64,000 bases of DNA, taken from RGIG9115 sp045649825 (GTDB taxonomy: Bacteria; Bacillota; Clostridia; UBA1381). The stretch is taken from the NCBI GenBank assembly GCA_045649825.1, contig JAZRQO010000028.1, positions 1 through 64,000 on the forward strand, in the 5' to 3' direction. The position numbers and the translations under genes were made by a program. Shown here one piece after another: positions 24,511-33,795 of the stretch. The number at the start of each line of letters is the position of its first letter. Positions within the stretch are counted from its first letter, which is position 1. The notes under the pieces were generated by a model. That model worked only from the letters and a program-made list of their open reading frames with translations. It did not search any database and was not told the DNA's origin.

Positions 24511-25500
24511 TTATTTGTCTAATTCTTTATCTTTTATGATTTTCTTACGGGATGAAGGTATTTTTACAATAACCTTCTTAGGTTGCTTTTCAGGTTCTTT
24601 TCCAGGTTCTTCCTCCCCATTTATGGCACGGAACATTTTTTCTCTGGCAACATCCTCAAAAGCTTCCGCTTCGTCGTTCCTTTGCTTTATATCGCCGAGA
24701 ATATCAATAAATCCGTCACAAAGATACGTTACCTCCCAAAGCCTGCAGTCTTTAAGCTTCTCAAGGTCTTTTATAACTTCCTCTGCCCTATGGGCGCCTG
24801 TCATATTTCTAAGAATGGAATCAAGCCTTGCTATGGGACCTATAACGCTTCTGTTTATATAAATATTAAGACAAATCACAAGCAAAACAGACGTTATAAG
24901 TATCGCAGGGAACAGGGTTTTTATAAGGTTATTACGGTTATTTTCCATAGTAGTCATACCAATTTCACAAATTGCATAACACCTTACCTTATTTGAAACA
25001 TCTGTTACGGGAGAAATCGCCGTAACCACGGTTTCCCCGTTGATTTCAGAAAATGTCGTTCCCACATATTCTCCTGAAATCAGCTTGTTTTTTATGCCTG
25101 CAAGAGCACCGCTGTATTCAAGAGTGGTTCCAAGCTTCTGAGTATTTTGATTTATTCGGGACAAATCATATATTACCCTGGGGCCGTCAAGGTTCATTTT
25201 ATACACTTTAATGTTTATAATATCGGAATATGAGTTCAGAATATTCACAAGCTGCTGCTGTGTTTCTTCATAGTCACTTATCCTCTGCCCCGAAAGCCAG
25301 TCATCAACACGGTTTCCATTGAGAGATGATGCCATGGCCTCTGATATGCCCGTACATATTTTTTCGCTTTCATAATTGATATTTTTAGTGTACATTATAT
25401 AGCTTATACCAACGATTGCAATATCAAGCACAAGTGCAACGAGAACAAACAAAAGAAAAATTTTATATTTTAATAAGTTGTTTTTATAGCGTTTTTTCAT
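24511..25500 (-). CDS. Membrane sensor-like protein without output domain
   Basis: 329 residues. One N-terminal membrane helix (FLLFVLVALVLDIAIVGISYIMY), an extracellular sensor of about 150 residues that resembles a Cache fold, a second helix (LFPAILITSVLLVICLNIYI), then a HAMP-like stretch with GPIARLDSILRNMTG. There is no kinase, GGDEF or methyl-accepting domain; the chain ends in a basic tail (EKQPKKVIVKIP, SSRKKIIKDKE). Its sensor resembles that of the upstream HD-GYP protein, 20 bases away, so the two probably act together. It is the last gene of the polysaccharide operon. Confidence 0.7.
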   Translation of the reverse strand: MKKRYKNNLLKYKIFLLFVLVALVLDIAIVGISYIMYTKNINYESEKICTGISEAMASSLNGNRVDDWLSGQRISDYEETQQQLVNILNSYSDIINIKVYKMNLDGPRVIYDLSRINQNTQKLGTTLEYSGALAGIKNKLISGEYVGTTFSEINGETVVTAISPVTDVSNKVRCYAICEIGMTTMENNRNNLIKTLFPAILITSVLLVICLNIYINRSVIGPIARLDSILRNMTGAHRAEEVIKDLEKLKDCRLWEVTYLCDGFIDILGDIKQRNDEAEAFEDVAREKMFRAINGEEEPGKEPEKQPKKVIVKIPSSRKKIIKDKELDK

Positions 25501-25520
25501 AGTCAGCCTCCTTGCAGAAT

Positions 25521-26975
25521 TTATTTGTTCTCCTTATTTTTTTCGTATATGTTATAAACTTTATCCTTTGACTTTACAAACACATCAACAAGATCGGGAT
25601 CAAACAGCTTTCCCTTTTCGGAAACCAGAACTTTCATAGCCTCTTTGAATGAAAACGCACGGCTGTACGGTCGTTCTGATACAAGCGTGTCAAACACCGT
25701 TGAAATAGTTACAATCCTTACATACAACGGTATTTCCTCTCCCTTAAGACCGTGAGGGTATCCTGTTCCGTCCCATTTTTCGTGATGATGAAGCGCTATT
25801 TCCCTTGCATATTCAAGGTAACCTTCATTAATGTGGCTTGCATACATATCCGAAATAATTGCCCCGCCATATTCGCAGTGCTTTTTCATAAGCTCAAACT
25901 CTTCATCTGTGAGCTTGCCGGGCTTATTTACAATTTCTTCAGGTATTACAAGCTTACCAACATCGTGAAGCGGTGCTGCAAGAAGTATATTTCCGTACAT
26001 ACTTCTTGTTATCTGCTCCGCGTATTTATTATCTTCTTTAAGTTCAGCAAGGAGAAGCATTATATATTCAAGAAAGTTATCAAGATGAGCAGAGTTTAAA
26101 ACGTCCATCCTTTGCAAAAGCCAAACAAATGATTCAACATTTTCCTTATCTGCTTTCTTCACCGAACTTGCAAGACGTGTTTTCTGAGTATAGATATTAA
26201 GTAAACTACGGCATATATTTTCAATTTCATTTCCTGTTTTTACATAATTCTCTGTTATTTCGTCAATAAAGTCGCTCTCTTCCGTATCTGCCGCCTTATA
26301 CACTATGCCACTGATTTTCTTAAGAGGGTTTACTATTTTCACGTTAATAAGAACAAACACCCCCAATAAAATAACAAGAATAACCGCTGCAAGAGCAATT
26401 GCAATACTCTTCAGAAAATCCATATTTTCGCCGTCTATTCTTTCCTTTAACACACTTGTACAAAGATACACACTGTAGTTATCACAGGATAAAACAGGCT
26501 GGCAATACGCAATGGCAGCCCCCGCATCCGTTATAATATATGCATTTTCAATAACTTCATTATTAAGAAAGCTCTCCCTGTATTTCTGCCAATGGGAATC
26601 GTACTTGGTTATAACACTGCCCCCTGCACCCATATTCTCTGTAGTAAATACTGTTCCCATCCCTTCAGGGGTCATCATATAAATACCTATTATATGGATT
26701 CCGGGGATAGTTTTTTTGAGACCATCCAGCTTCTGGTCAAGCTGAATATAGTTATAAGAATTACGGTCGTTTATATATGCTTCCATATCTTCATCGGCAA
26801 TCAGCCCGTTTACTGTCTGAATAACAGATTTGCAAAGATTTTTATATCGGGTTTGGGTAGAGGAGGTATGAATAAAATTTGCCACTGCCAGGGTCAGTAC
26901 ATACATAAGAACAGCACTGAACACAACTGCAATATAAAACCTTCTTTTAACCGTTTTGTCTTTCTTTAATGCCAT
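25521..26975 (-). CDS. HD-GYP domain c-di-GMP phosphodiesterase with extracellular sensor
   Basis: 484 residues. Membrane helix, extracellular sensor (about 40-185), second helix (IAIALAAVILVILLGVFVLINV), HAMP-like linker, helical spacer, then the HD-GYP domain. The catalytic HD lies in PLHDVGKL (about 337-338) and the GYP signature in HHEKWDGTGYPHGLKGEEIP (about 405-407). This class hydrolyses cyclic di-GMP. The start at 26975 (MALKKD) follows an AAAGGTGA site; the longer frame lacks one. Being co-transcribed with the polysaccharide genes, it probably tunes c-di-GMP near them. Confidence 0.9.
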   Translation of the reverse strand: MALKKDKTVKRRFYIAVVFSAVLMYVLTLAVANFIHTSSTQTRYKNLCKSVIQTVNGLIADEDMEAYINDRNSYNYIQLDQKLDGLKKTIPGIHIIGIYMMTPEGMGTVFTTENMGAGGSVITKYDSHWQKYRESFLNNEVIENAYIITDAGAAIAYCQPVLSCDNYSVYLCTSVLKERIDGENMDFLKSIAIALAAVILVILLGVFVLINVKIVNPLKKISGIVYKAADTEESDFIDEITENYVKTGNEIENICRSLLNIYTQKTRLASSVKKADKENVESFVWLLQRMDVLNSAHLDNFLEYIMLLLAELKEDNKYAEQITRSMYGNILLAAPLHDVGKLVIPEEIVNKPGKLTDEEFELMKKHCEYGGAIISDMYASHINEGYLEYAREIALHHHEKWDGTGYPHGLKGEEIPLYVRIVTISTVFDTLVSERPYSRAFSFKEAMKVLVSEKGKLFDPDLVDVFVKSKDKVYNIYEKNKENK

Positions 26976-27008
26976 ACGCCTCTTCACCTTTCTTAAGATT
27001 TGCCACAA

Positions 27009-27959
27009 CTAAAACGTATACTGCCTTACAATAAGTTTCTTTTTTAAAGAATAAGGCAAAAGAATTAGAGCCAGCATAAGCAATGTATGACGCACCGTTT
27101 TTTTATAGGCGCAGGAACACAGCATAAACTTCTTCATAGTTTTTGAGCAGATTATTTGCTTCACCTTATCTATAACAGGTACCGAATAAAGCAAAACATT
27201 CACAACCGCCATACTTCTTATGGCATTTTGAACTGTTTTGTTCGCAATTGTATCAGTTGACGCAATATACAAATTAAAAATCTTTTCCACCCTATGGGGG
27301 CTATTATTCCTGCAATGCCCCAAGTCGGAAATATAATAGTTATACAAAGCTTTTTTTACAAACACAATACTTGTTATATGTGAAAGTATATCAATATTAA
27401 ACTTTAAATCTTCGCTGAAAAATTCCTTTGTGTCGGAAAATACCACACCGCATTTTTGTAAAAACTCTGCAGAGAAAATTTTGTTGCATACTTCATTCGT
27501 ATGTATAAGTGGGTAAAAATAACGGCTCGTGTAGTATGCTATATCGGTTACTCTTACAACCTCATCCTGAGTAACGGGTCTGATTGATGCGATCTCTGAT
27601 TTTATATCGTTTATAGCACACTGCACCACATCTGCTTTGTTTTGAAGCCCTTCGGAAAACATAATCTCATACATATCCTCTTCGATGGTATCATCAGCAT
27701 CAACAAAGCCTATGTATTTACCTTTCGCAGCTTGTATTCCGATGTTTCGGGCAAAGCCCTGGCCTCTGTTTTCCGTCGTAATAAGCTTAATTCTTGTATC
27801 GTTAAAGCTTTTTACTACTCCCTCTGTTTTATCGGTGCTTCCGTCATTTACAACTATTATTTCTATGTTGCTGATAGTTTGACAAAGCACAGATTCAAGG
27901 CATCTTTTTATTGTTTTTTCGCCGTTATAAACAGGTATTACAACAGTTACATCTATCAC
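27009..27959 (-). CDS. GT2 family glycosyltransferase
   Basis: 316 residues. The GT-A Rossmann start is TVVIPVYNGEKTIKRCLESVL, with EIIVVNDGSTD as the nucleotide-binding loop and GFVDADD as the DxD-type motif. The C-terminal part is variable and ends near a hydrophobic, membrane-associating segment. It adds one sugar to the repeat unit at the cytosolic face; donor and linkage cannot be read from sequence. It lies 11 bases after a pyruvyl transferase gene. Confidence 0.88.
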   Translation of the reverse strand: MIDVTVVIPVYNGEKTIKRCLESVLCQTISNIEIIVVNDGSTDKTEGVVKSFNDTRIKLITTENRGQGFARNIGIQAAKGKYIGFVDADDTIEEDMYEIMFSEGLQNKADVVQCAINDIKSEIASIRPVTQDEVVRVTDIAYYTSRYFYPLIHTNEVCNKIFSAEFLQKCGVVFSDTKEFFSEDLKFNIDILSHITSIVFVKKALYNYYISDLGHCRNNSPHRVEKIFNLYIASTDTIANKTVQNAIRSMAVVNVLLYSVPVIDKVKQIICSKTMKKFMLCSCAYKKTVRHTLLMLALILLPYSLKKKLIVRQYTF

Positions 27960-27970
27960 TTATTTCACCC

Positions 27971-28981
27971 TTATCCGTTTAAAAACTGCTCAAGGCATTT
28001 TATGTGTCCCATCGCATCCGCCTTTAATTCTTTCGCCCTGTCAGGCTCACCTGCCTCATTTAAAAGCTCCATAATACCATAAGGAGTAAAGCTTTCTTTT
28101 GACACTGCAGGTATTCCAAGACTATTACACAAAATACTCACCTTTTGGCGGTCGTATACTGCCACAGATTTTATACCGCTTCCGTATGCCTCCACAATGC
28201 TGTGAAATCTGGATCCTACAACAAAGGAACACTGCCTGAACTTTCTTAAAAACTCATTAATATCAGAATTATAAATCACAATTTCAGCCTTTTCGGCATA
28301 TTTCATCAGCTTCTTTACCGAAAGTGCTGCTGATATATCGTTTTCAATCCCTGCATCAAATGCAAAAATCCGAACTTGTGAGTTATATTTTTCACAATAC
28401 AAGTCACAAAACTCTGCTAGTTTGGCATAGTAGCTGTAGTTCGTCGGGTCATAAACCCGCCTTACGGGAACTACTCCGAGTATGCTCTCCCCGTTCGCTT
28501 CTCTTTGTTCTGCTTTCGCAAAAACAATATCCGCATAAAGTGAAACATCTGCTTTCTGCCCTGCGAGATATTTATAAGAAGCCTCATCCCTGCAAGTAAT
28601 AAGATCGTATTTTTGAAGGTCACGTTTTACAAACCGTTCTTCCAAAAATCCGTCAAACGGCTCAAGACTGCAATTTATAACTGCAGACCGAGGATATTTT
28701 TTCTTTTTCACAGTGAGCATATTAATAAGCTTTTCCGCCTTTGCACGCTTACCCTTATACATAAACCCCGTTCCCGTCACATTGAGAAAAACATCCGCAT
28801 TATAAGATGCACCGTTTATTACAACATTGGGGTAATTTTCAAGATGAGCCGCCATTTCCCTCTCATTCGTATTTACAAAAAACGTATGCTGAGGAAAATG
28901 CTCCACTATGATTGCATGCATTATATCATCACCGAAATTTTTGTCAAAATATCCGGAAAGTTCAATGTTCACCAAGTTCAC
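27971..28981 (-). CDS. Polysaccharide pyruvyl transferase family protein (short variant)
   Basis: 336 residues. The signatures seen are GYFDKNFGDDIMHAIIV at the start, DVFLNVTGTGFMYKGKR, then DLITCRDEASYKYL and near the C-terminus CSFVVGSRFHSIVEAYGSGIKSVAV, which match the family's R-x-H active-site region. The family adds pyruvate ketals to polysaccharides using phosphoenolpyruvate. It is more distant from the two others in this operon than they are from each other. Confidence 0.8.
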   Translation of the reverse strand: MNLVNIELSGYFDKNFGDDIMHAIIVEHFPQHTFFVNTNEREMAAHLENYPNVVINGASYNADVFLNVTGTGFMYKGKRAKAEKLINMLTVKKKKYPRSAVINCSLEPFDGFLEERFVKRDLQKYDLITCRDEASYKYLAGQKADVSLYADIVFAKAEQREANGESILGVVPVRRVYDPTNYSYYAKLAEFCDLYCEKYNSQVRIFAFDAGIENDISAALSVKKLMKYAEKAEIVIYNSDINEFLRKFRQCSFVVGSRFHSIVEAYGSGIKSVAVYDRQKVSILCNSLGIPAVSKESFTPYGIMELLNEAGEPDRAKELKADAMGHIKCLEQFLNG

Positions 28982-28982
28982 C

Positions 28983-30059
28983 TCAGATTTCTTTAGTCAG
29001 ATAGTCAAGTGTTCTCTCTCGTTCAAGCCTTATTATTTCATCTGTTTTTGTATAGTCAATTTCTTCTTCAAGTATATGGGAAAGCATTTCCATATTGTGA
29101 GCCGTTCTGTGTGAAAGCCCAAGTTTATCAAGGAGATGAACAAGCTTTTGCTTATTTGATTCCCTGATTATGGTTGCAAATCTCTGCTTTGTGATAATGC
29201 TGAAAATTGTACCGTGAAACGTATCGGTTACAACGTAGTCCGCATTTTTGAAATAGCCCAGAAGTTCAAAGGGGTTTCCCTCAAGCTTTATATCCGACCA
29301 TTCCTGATGATAGCCAACCGTCACAATTTTTTTGTTGTGCTTTTTTGCAAATTCCCTTACTGCACTGATTTCTTCTTCATCTTTCATTCTTCCCGCATAG
29401 GAATAGACCAGGATATAATCCGAAACATCTTTTTTCTCTTTTATTTTACACGTAAAGTCATACATAAGCACAGGATCAAGATTAAGTGTTACTTTATTAA
29501 GACCCATTTCTTCGGCTATATTTTCGGAATTCACATCTCTTACAGAAACCGCAGAAAACTTTGAGAGGTAGTCCTTTACTTCCTCGTACTTTCCTGCTTC
29601 TCTTAGTCCTTCTATTGTAGTTGTTCCAAAAGAAGCGGCATAGGTTATAAGCTTTGAAGCTTTTGCGTCTTTTCCGAAAAGCTCAGGCGAAAATCCTACA
29701 TCGGGATTTGCCTGCAGGCAGTTAAAAACCTCATCACTGCCCACAACAAGAACATCAACTTTACTGTTGTAGTGCATATTCTCCGTTATACCAAGCCTTA
29801 AAAGCATTACCCTGTATACGTCAGAAAAATACATAGGTTTTTTAAGAAGCTTTTTAGCGCAGTATCTGAGGGCAAACTTCAGATTGCCCTCATGGAGTGT
29901 TTTTAACATACTTTCGTCTGTAACTAATGGCTCCCCCACTCTGTAATCAACAAATTTCACCTTATGACCAAGCCCTTTTATAAGCTTTTTCAGACCGTAT
30001 GCCTGCAAAAACGAGCCGTAATTGGCTATTCTGTACATCGACATAATGCCTACTTTCAT
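28983..30059 (-). CDS. Polysaccharide pyruvyl transferase family protein
   Basis: 358 residues. It opens VGIMSMYRIANYGSFLQAYGLKKL and contains VLVVGSDEVFNC (about 105), AASFGTTTIE, SVRDVNSENIAEEMG and NADYVVTDTFHGTIFSII, the last holding the conserved FHG. These are typical of pyruvyl transferases in capsule and exopolysaccharide loci. It overlaps the FrhB-like gene upstream by 4 bases. A very similar enzyme is encoded on the other side of that gene. Confidence 0.88.
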   Translation of the reverse strand: MKVGIMSMYRIANYGSFLQAYGLKKLIKGLGHKVKFVDYRVGEPLVTDESMLKTLHEGNLKFALRYCAKKLLKKPMYFSDVYRVMLLRLGITENMHYNSKVDVLVVGSDEVFNCLQANPDVGFSPELFGKDAKASKLITYAASFGTTTIEGLREAGKYEEVKDYLSKFSAVSVRDVNSENIAEEMGLNKVTLNLDPVLMYDFTCKIKEKKDVSDYILVYSYAGRMKDEEEISAVREFAKKHNKKIVTVGYHQEWSDIKLEGNPFELLGYFKNADYVVTDTFHGTIFSIITKQRFATIIRESNKQKLVHLLDKLGLSHRTAHNMEMLSHILEEEIDYTKTDEIIRLERERTLDYLTKEI

Positions 30060-31189
30060 ATCTTTAATCCCCTCTTTATCTCTGCCTTTATTCTGAATAT
30101 AACAAGATTTAACTTATTTCTGTTTATATTCTTTTTTACTTTTGTTTTCATAACAGCCTTAGTAAAGCCATGGTTGTAATTTTTAAGAAACTTCGCTCTG
30201 TCCTCATCTTCGGGGCAAGGGTATTTAAGCTGTGCATTTCCCGAAATCCCTTCTGAAATCTCCGTCTGCACCGAAGGAATTCCAACCTCACCGAAAAGCT
30301 CCTCGCCTTTTTTTGTGTTTATAAGAACAATGGATACTTTACCGTCTTTAACCATATATTTATCTCTGTTAATTCCCCAGAAGTCTCCCAGGGTTATATC
30401 GGCAGGTCGGTTTTTATACGTTGCATATTTACAGCTATAACAGTTATCACGCATAAGAATTTTGTTATAGTAAGCTCTGTAATAAACATTTGTTGCCGCA
30501 CTTTCTTTAAACAAAATCCCATCATCGCCATACACCGTAAAGAAATAATCCTCATCACCTCTGAAACGTACCTGACGTGCTTTATGAGAAAGCCCAAGCT
30601 CCTTTAAATAATCGTCAAGAAACCTGTGGGGTGCCACACCGTGGCACACAAGGTCTGCGGTAATAAGATTTTCGTAATCTTTTGAAAGATAGCTATAAAG
30701 CCCTGCAATCTGGCATGGAGTTCCCGTAAAAAGAACTCTTCGTCCTGATTCAAGATGGGATTCCGTCTCTTTATATGTAAAACCAATATCACTCTGAACA
30801 TATTTCGAGCCTTTAAGAAGCTCAAGCTGCTCTTTGTTCTCAGCTCCCATATGGCATACTTTACCGTTTTTGTAGCCTGCTCCAAAAACAATTCCGCCTC
30901 TGCTTACTATATATTCACCAAGTGCAGCCGAAACTCCTGCGGTTGCACAGTTTTTAGTATCTAAAGTTTGGGATCTAGTTGCAGCATAGCAATTATATGG
31001 AGTATTGTAATCAAGCGGATTATTTACAGGGCAAATGCTCTGACACTTTCCGCAGCCCTTGCACAGTTCAGCGTTTACCTGAGGTACGGTTTTATATGTA
31101 CTACTCAGGGAAGGTGATATTGCACCTAAAGGGCATATATTCATACAAGCCATACAGCCCGTACATTTTTCTGTTTCACAAACAATCAT
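30056..31189 (-). CDS. Fe-S protein with F420 hydrogenase/dehydrogenase beta-subunit (FrhB/FdhB) domain
   Basis: 377 residues. Two N-terminal 4Fe-4S motifs, CTGCMACMNICP and CKGCGKCQSICP, precede the FrhB/FdhB N- and C-terminal domains (TAGVSAALGEYIVSRGGIVFGAGY, LFTGTPCQIAGLYSYL, CYSCKYATYKNRPADITLGDFWG). The family is named for coenzyme F420 enzymes, yet members are common beside pyruvyl transferases in polysaccharide loci of gut bacteria, where their role is not established. It overlaps both pyruvyl transferase genes by 4 bases, indicating tight coupling. Confidence 0.9.
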   Translation of the reverse strand: MIVCETEKCTGCMACMNICPLGAISPSLSSTYKTVPQVNAELCKGCGKCQSICPVNNPLDYNTPYNCYAATRSQTLDTKNCATAGVSAALGEYIVSRGGIVFGAGYKNGKVCHMGAENKEQLELLKGSKYVQSDIGFTYKETESHLESGRRVLFTGTPCQIAGLYSYLSKDYENLITADLVCHGVAPHRFLDDYLKELGLSHKARQVRFRGDEDYFFTVYGDDGILFKESAATNVYYRAYYNKILMRDNCYSCKYATYKNRPADITLGDFWGINRDKYMVKDGKVSIVLINTKKGEELFGEVGIPSVQTEISEGISGNAQLKYPCPEDEDRAKFLKNYNHGFTKAVMKTKVKKNINRNKLNLVIFRIKAEIKRGLKI

Positions 31190-32247
31190 TTTATTCCTCT
31201 TATCTGACTTCTCAGTTTTTCAAGTGACGCCTCTCGCATATTGATTATTCTCTCATTCACAGCGGTATAATCAACCGAAAAATTAACAAGCTTATCCTCT
31301 AAGCTTTCAACCGAAATGTCTTTAAAATCAAGCATTGCATCCTCTGCACCAAATCTTTTGAGAATATCGGTTGTTTTCTGACTGAGTGGCAAACAAACAA
31401 ATTTTTTTCCGTTGATAACAGAGTATATGGTGCCGTGAAAAGTCGTTGTTATAACAAACTCCGCTTTTTCAAGTGCACTGCAAAACTCCATTGGTGAACA
31501 AAGCAAATTATAATCGCACCAACTATAGTAAAAGCCCACAGACACAAGTTTTAGCCCTTGCTTTCTTGCAAAATCGATTATGATTTTGCGGACCTCAGGA
31601 GTCGGCTCATACATATAAAGCATCAGGCATTTATGATTATTGATATATTTATTTTGAAGAGTGCGGAAATATATTTGTTTATCTGCAAGCAAGGTCGGGT
31701 CACACACGATATCGGGGCGTGTTCCCGTAATGCTCTCAATTGCAAGTGCAGTATTTTCATCTCTTGCAAGAGGAGCAGGTATTTTTGAAATGCAATCCCT
31801 GATTTCATCAAAACCTCCAAAGCTTTCAGGCGTGGCACGGCCTGCACTTACTCCGTATGCTATATTGTTTTTTGAATATTTCCCGTAAAACACAAGATTT
31901 CGGAAAACAGGCACCTCAATGTTCCAGATTTCATCGCTTCCGAGTATGGCTAAATCGAAATCACCAAGTTCAGGAATTTCTATCTCACGGAAACACTCCT
32001 GTTCAGCTTTAAAAACTCTGTATTTTTTTCTGCCGTATAAATACAATTTCAATGTTTTAAAGGGGTGCTTTACCATTTCCCTGCAAAGATTAAGCTTATA
32101 AAAAAGCCCTCTTACATATTCTTTGTCACGGGTAATAACGAAACTGACATCATGCCCATCCTGTTCAAGCACAGATTTTAAAGCATATGCCTGAAGGAAT
32201 GAGCCGAAGTTTGCGGAATCGTGTACTGTTACAACAGCGATTTTCAT
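31186..32247 (-). CDS. Polysaccharide pyruvyl transferase family protein
   Basis: 353 residues, close in plan to the enzyme at 28983. IAVVTVHDSANFGSFLQAYALKSVL at the start, LAILGSDEIWN, YGVSAGRATPESFGG and AEFVITTTFHGTIYSVI (FHG motif) near the end. It likely puts a pyruvate ketal on a sugar of the polymer. Flanked by the flippase upstream (2-base gap) and the Fe-S protein downstream (4-base overlap). Confidence 0.88.
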   Translation of the reverse strand: MKIAVVTVHDSANFGSFLQAYALKSVLEQDGHDVSFVITRDKEYVRGLFYKLNLCREMVKHPFKTLKLYLYGRKKYRVFKAEQECFREIEIPELGDFDLAILGSDEIWNIEVPVFRNLVFYGKYSKNNIAYGVSAGRATPESFGGFDEIRDCISKIPAPLARDENTALAIESITGTRPDIVCDPTLLADKQIYFRTLQNKYINNHKCLMLYMYEPTPEVRKIIIDFARKQGLKLVSVGFYYSWCDYNLLCSPMEFCSALEKAEFVITTTFHGTIYSVINGKKFVCLPLSQKTTDILKRFGAEDAMLDFKDISVESLEDKLVNFSVDYTAVNERIINMREASLEKLRSQIRGIK

Positions 32248-32249
32248 AA

Positions 32250-33776
32250 TTATTTACCTTTCTTAAAAACATTCCTGACTTTTCCGAAATCTTCTTTTTT
32301 GAACATAATTGGCAAACCAATCAAATAGCCTGCCACGCCACTTATTCCTGCCCATAACGAGAAAGAAAGTATACTTCCCACCGTTACAAACCGTGATGTG
32401 AGTCCAAAAAGCAAAATAAGCAAACCATTAAAAATCATACCTCGTAAAAGAGGCGGATAGAATGTTTTGAAGCTCTTTTTAAGACTGTGAGCCGCATACA
32501 TTGGCACAAACAAAACAATTCTTATGATAAGAAGAAGCGAGCTTACTCCTGCAATTGCATAAAGCCCTAAATCAGTAAATTTAAGGAGTAAAAATACCGT
32601 TACTACATTCACAACTCCCAGTACAATATTTATAACAGACGGCACTTTTAGCTTACAGGTAAGAGTATTTACCTGATAAAGGGGAAAAAGATACATACTG
32701 AAATATTGCGGAAGCAGTGCCATTACGGACAATATCTGAACTGTTATAACCTCAGCAGATGTCAGTGACGGAAGCCACAGTTTGTAGAAATGGCCACCGA
32801 ACACCATCACTCCCACAACAGGCACTGCACAGATAAATCCGCACACACCCGTTGCAAAATTGGTTTCTTTTATGAAATCTTCTTTATTTTCCTTTGCATA
32901 GCTGATAGTCATCGCAGGATAGAAAGCCCCTGCTATCATGCCAACGAAGGTTACCAGGTGAAGTGGGATTGTTTTGGATATTGACATAAGCCCCATTCCC
33001 GCTGCACCAATAAAGAGGTTTGCTATAAGAAGGTCAAGACCGTTAAAAAGCATCTGGCTCATCTGATTTGCGGAATTCCATATCCCCACGGTAAGCATTT
33101 CTTTAAGCGCTCCCGTATCTATCAGTTTTTTTGAAAATTTAAGCTCAGGAGTAAGCTTTTTCATATAATGTGCATTTGCAAGTATCATATAAAGAGAACA
33201 TATAAATGCAGATACGCCCACAAAATAAACCTTTGGAGCAAAGAAGCCGAACAGTGCAACAAGTATTATTACTTTAACAATATTGCTTTCCATTGTTCGC
33301 ACTGCATGGAGGTCAATCCTGTTATGTGCAAAGGTTGCAACCTCCATTCTGCCAAAAGCAAGGGTGCAGCCAAACATAAGGAATACAAAAGCCCACAAAA
33401 TCTTAACATCCGTTACAAATTCAGGGGGAATGTTAATCACCTTTTCAAGGTTAAGCAGCAAAATCACCGCAGGCACGAAAATTATACCCACCACCGCCAC
33501 ATTTGCAGCTGTGACGGAAGAAAAATACCTGTTTGCCGACGTGTAATCCTTTTTTACATATTCAATTGTTATGTACCTGTTTGCAAGGCTGTTTATTGCC
33601 ACGGTAAAAACAACAACATAACTCGTTATATTGTTTGCAAGACCTACAAACCCGTATACCTCTGTACCTATTTTTTCTACTATGTAGGTTGTGAGGAAGA
33701 AGCTGACTAAAATAATCAGCCCGAAAGATGCGGTCTGGGCTGCCGTATTTTTGGCAAGCTGTTTGCTGTTACTCAT
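32250..33776 (-). CDS. Polysaccharide flippase (Wzx-like, MOP superfamily)
   Basis: 508 residues with about 14 membrane helices. KNTAAQTASFGLIILVSFFLTTYIVEKIGTEVYGFVGLANNI at the N-terminus is the polysaccharide-biosynthesis flippase pattern. It should move lipid-linked repeat units across the membrane. With the Wzy-like protein and two Wzz-like proteins in the operon this points to a Wzx/Wzy-dependent pathway and not an ABC-transporter one. Confidence 0.92.
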   Translation of the reverse strand: MSNSKQLAKNTAAQTASFGLIILVSFFLTTYIVEKIGTEVYGFVGLANNITSYVVVFTVAINSLANRYITIEYVKKDYTSANRYFSSVTAANVAVVGIIFVPAVILLLNLEKVINIPPEFVTDVKILWAFVFLMFGCTLAFGRMEVATFAHNRIDLHAVRTMESNIVKVIILVALFGFFAPKVYFVGVSAFICSLYMILANAHYMKKLTPELKFSKKLIDTGALKEMLTVGIWNSANQMSQMLFNGLDLLIANLFIGAAGMGLMSISKTIPLHLVTFVGMIAGAFYPAMTISYAKENKEDFIKETNFATGVCGFICAVPVVGVMVFGGHFYKLWLPSLTSAEVITVQILSVMALLPQYFSMYLFPLYQVNTLTCKLKVPSVINIVLGVVNVVTVFLLLKFTDLGLYAIAGVSSLLLIIRIVLFVPMYAAHSLKKSFKTFYPPLLRGMIFNGLLILLFGLTSRFVTVGSILSFSLWAGISGVAGYLIGLPIMFKKEDFGKVRNVFKKGK

Positions 33777-33795
33777 TTTTTCACCTTAATTATTC

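Noticed and set aside
24511..25500. Histidine kinase or diguanylate cyclase
   Set aside because: No HisKA, HATPase or GGDEF motif follows the HAMP-like region; the remaining tail is short and basic.
30056..31189. True coenzyme F420 hydrogenase subunit
   Set aside because: There are no partner hydrogenase genes or F420 biosynthesis genes, and the setting is a polysaccharide operon, so the family name should not be taken as function.
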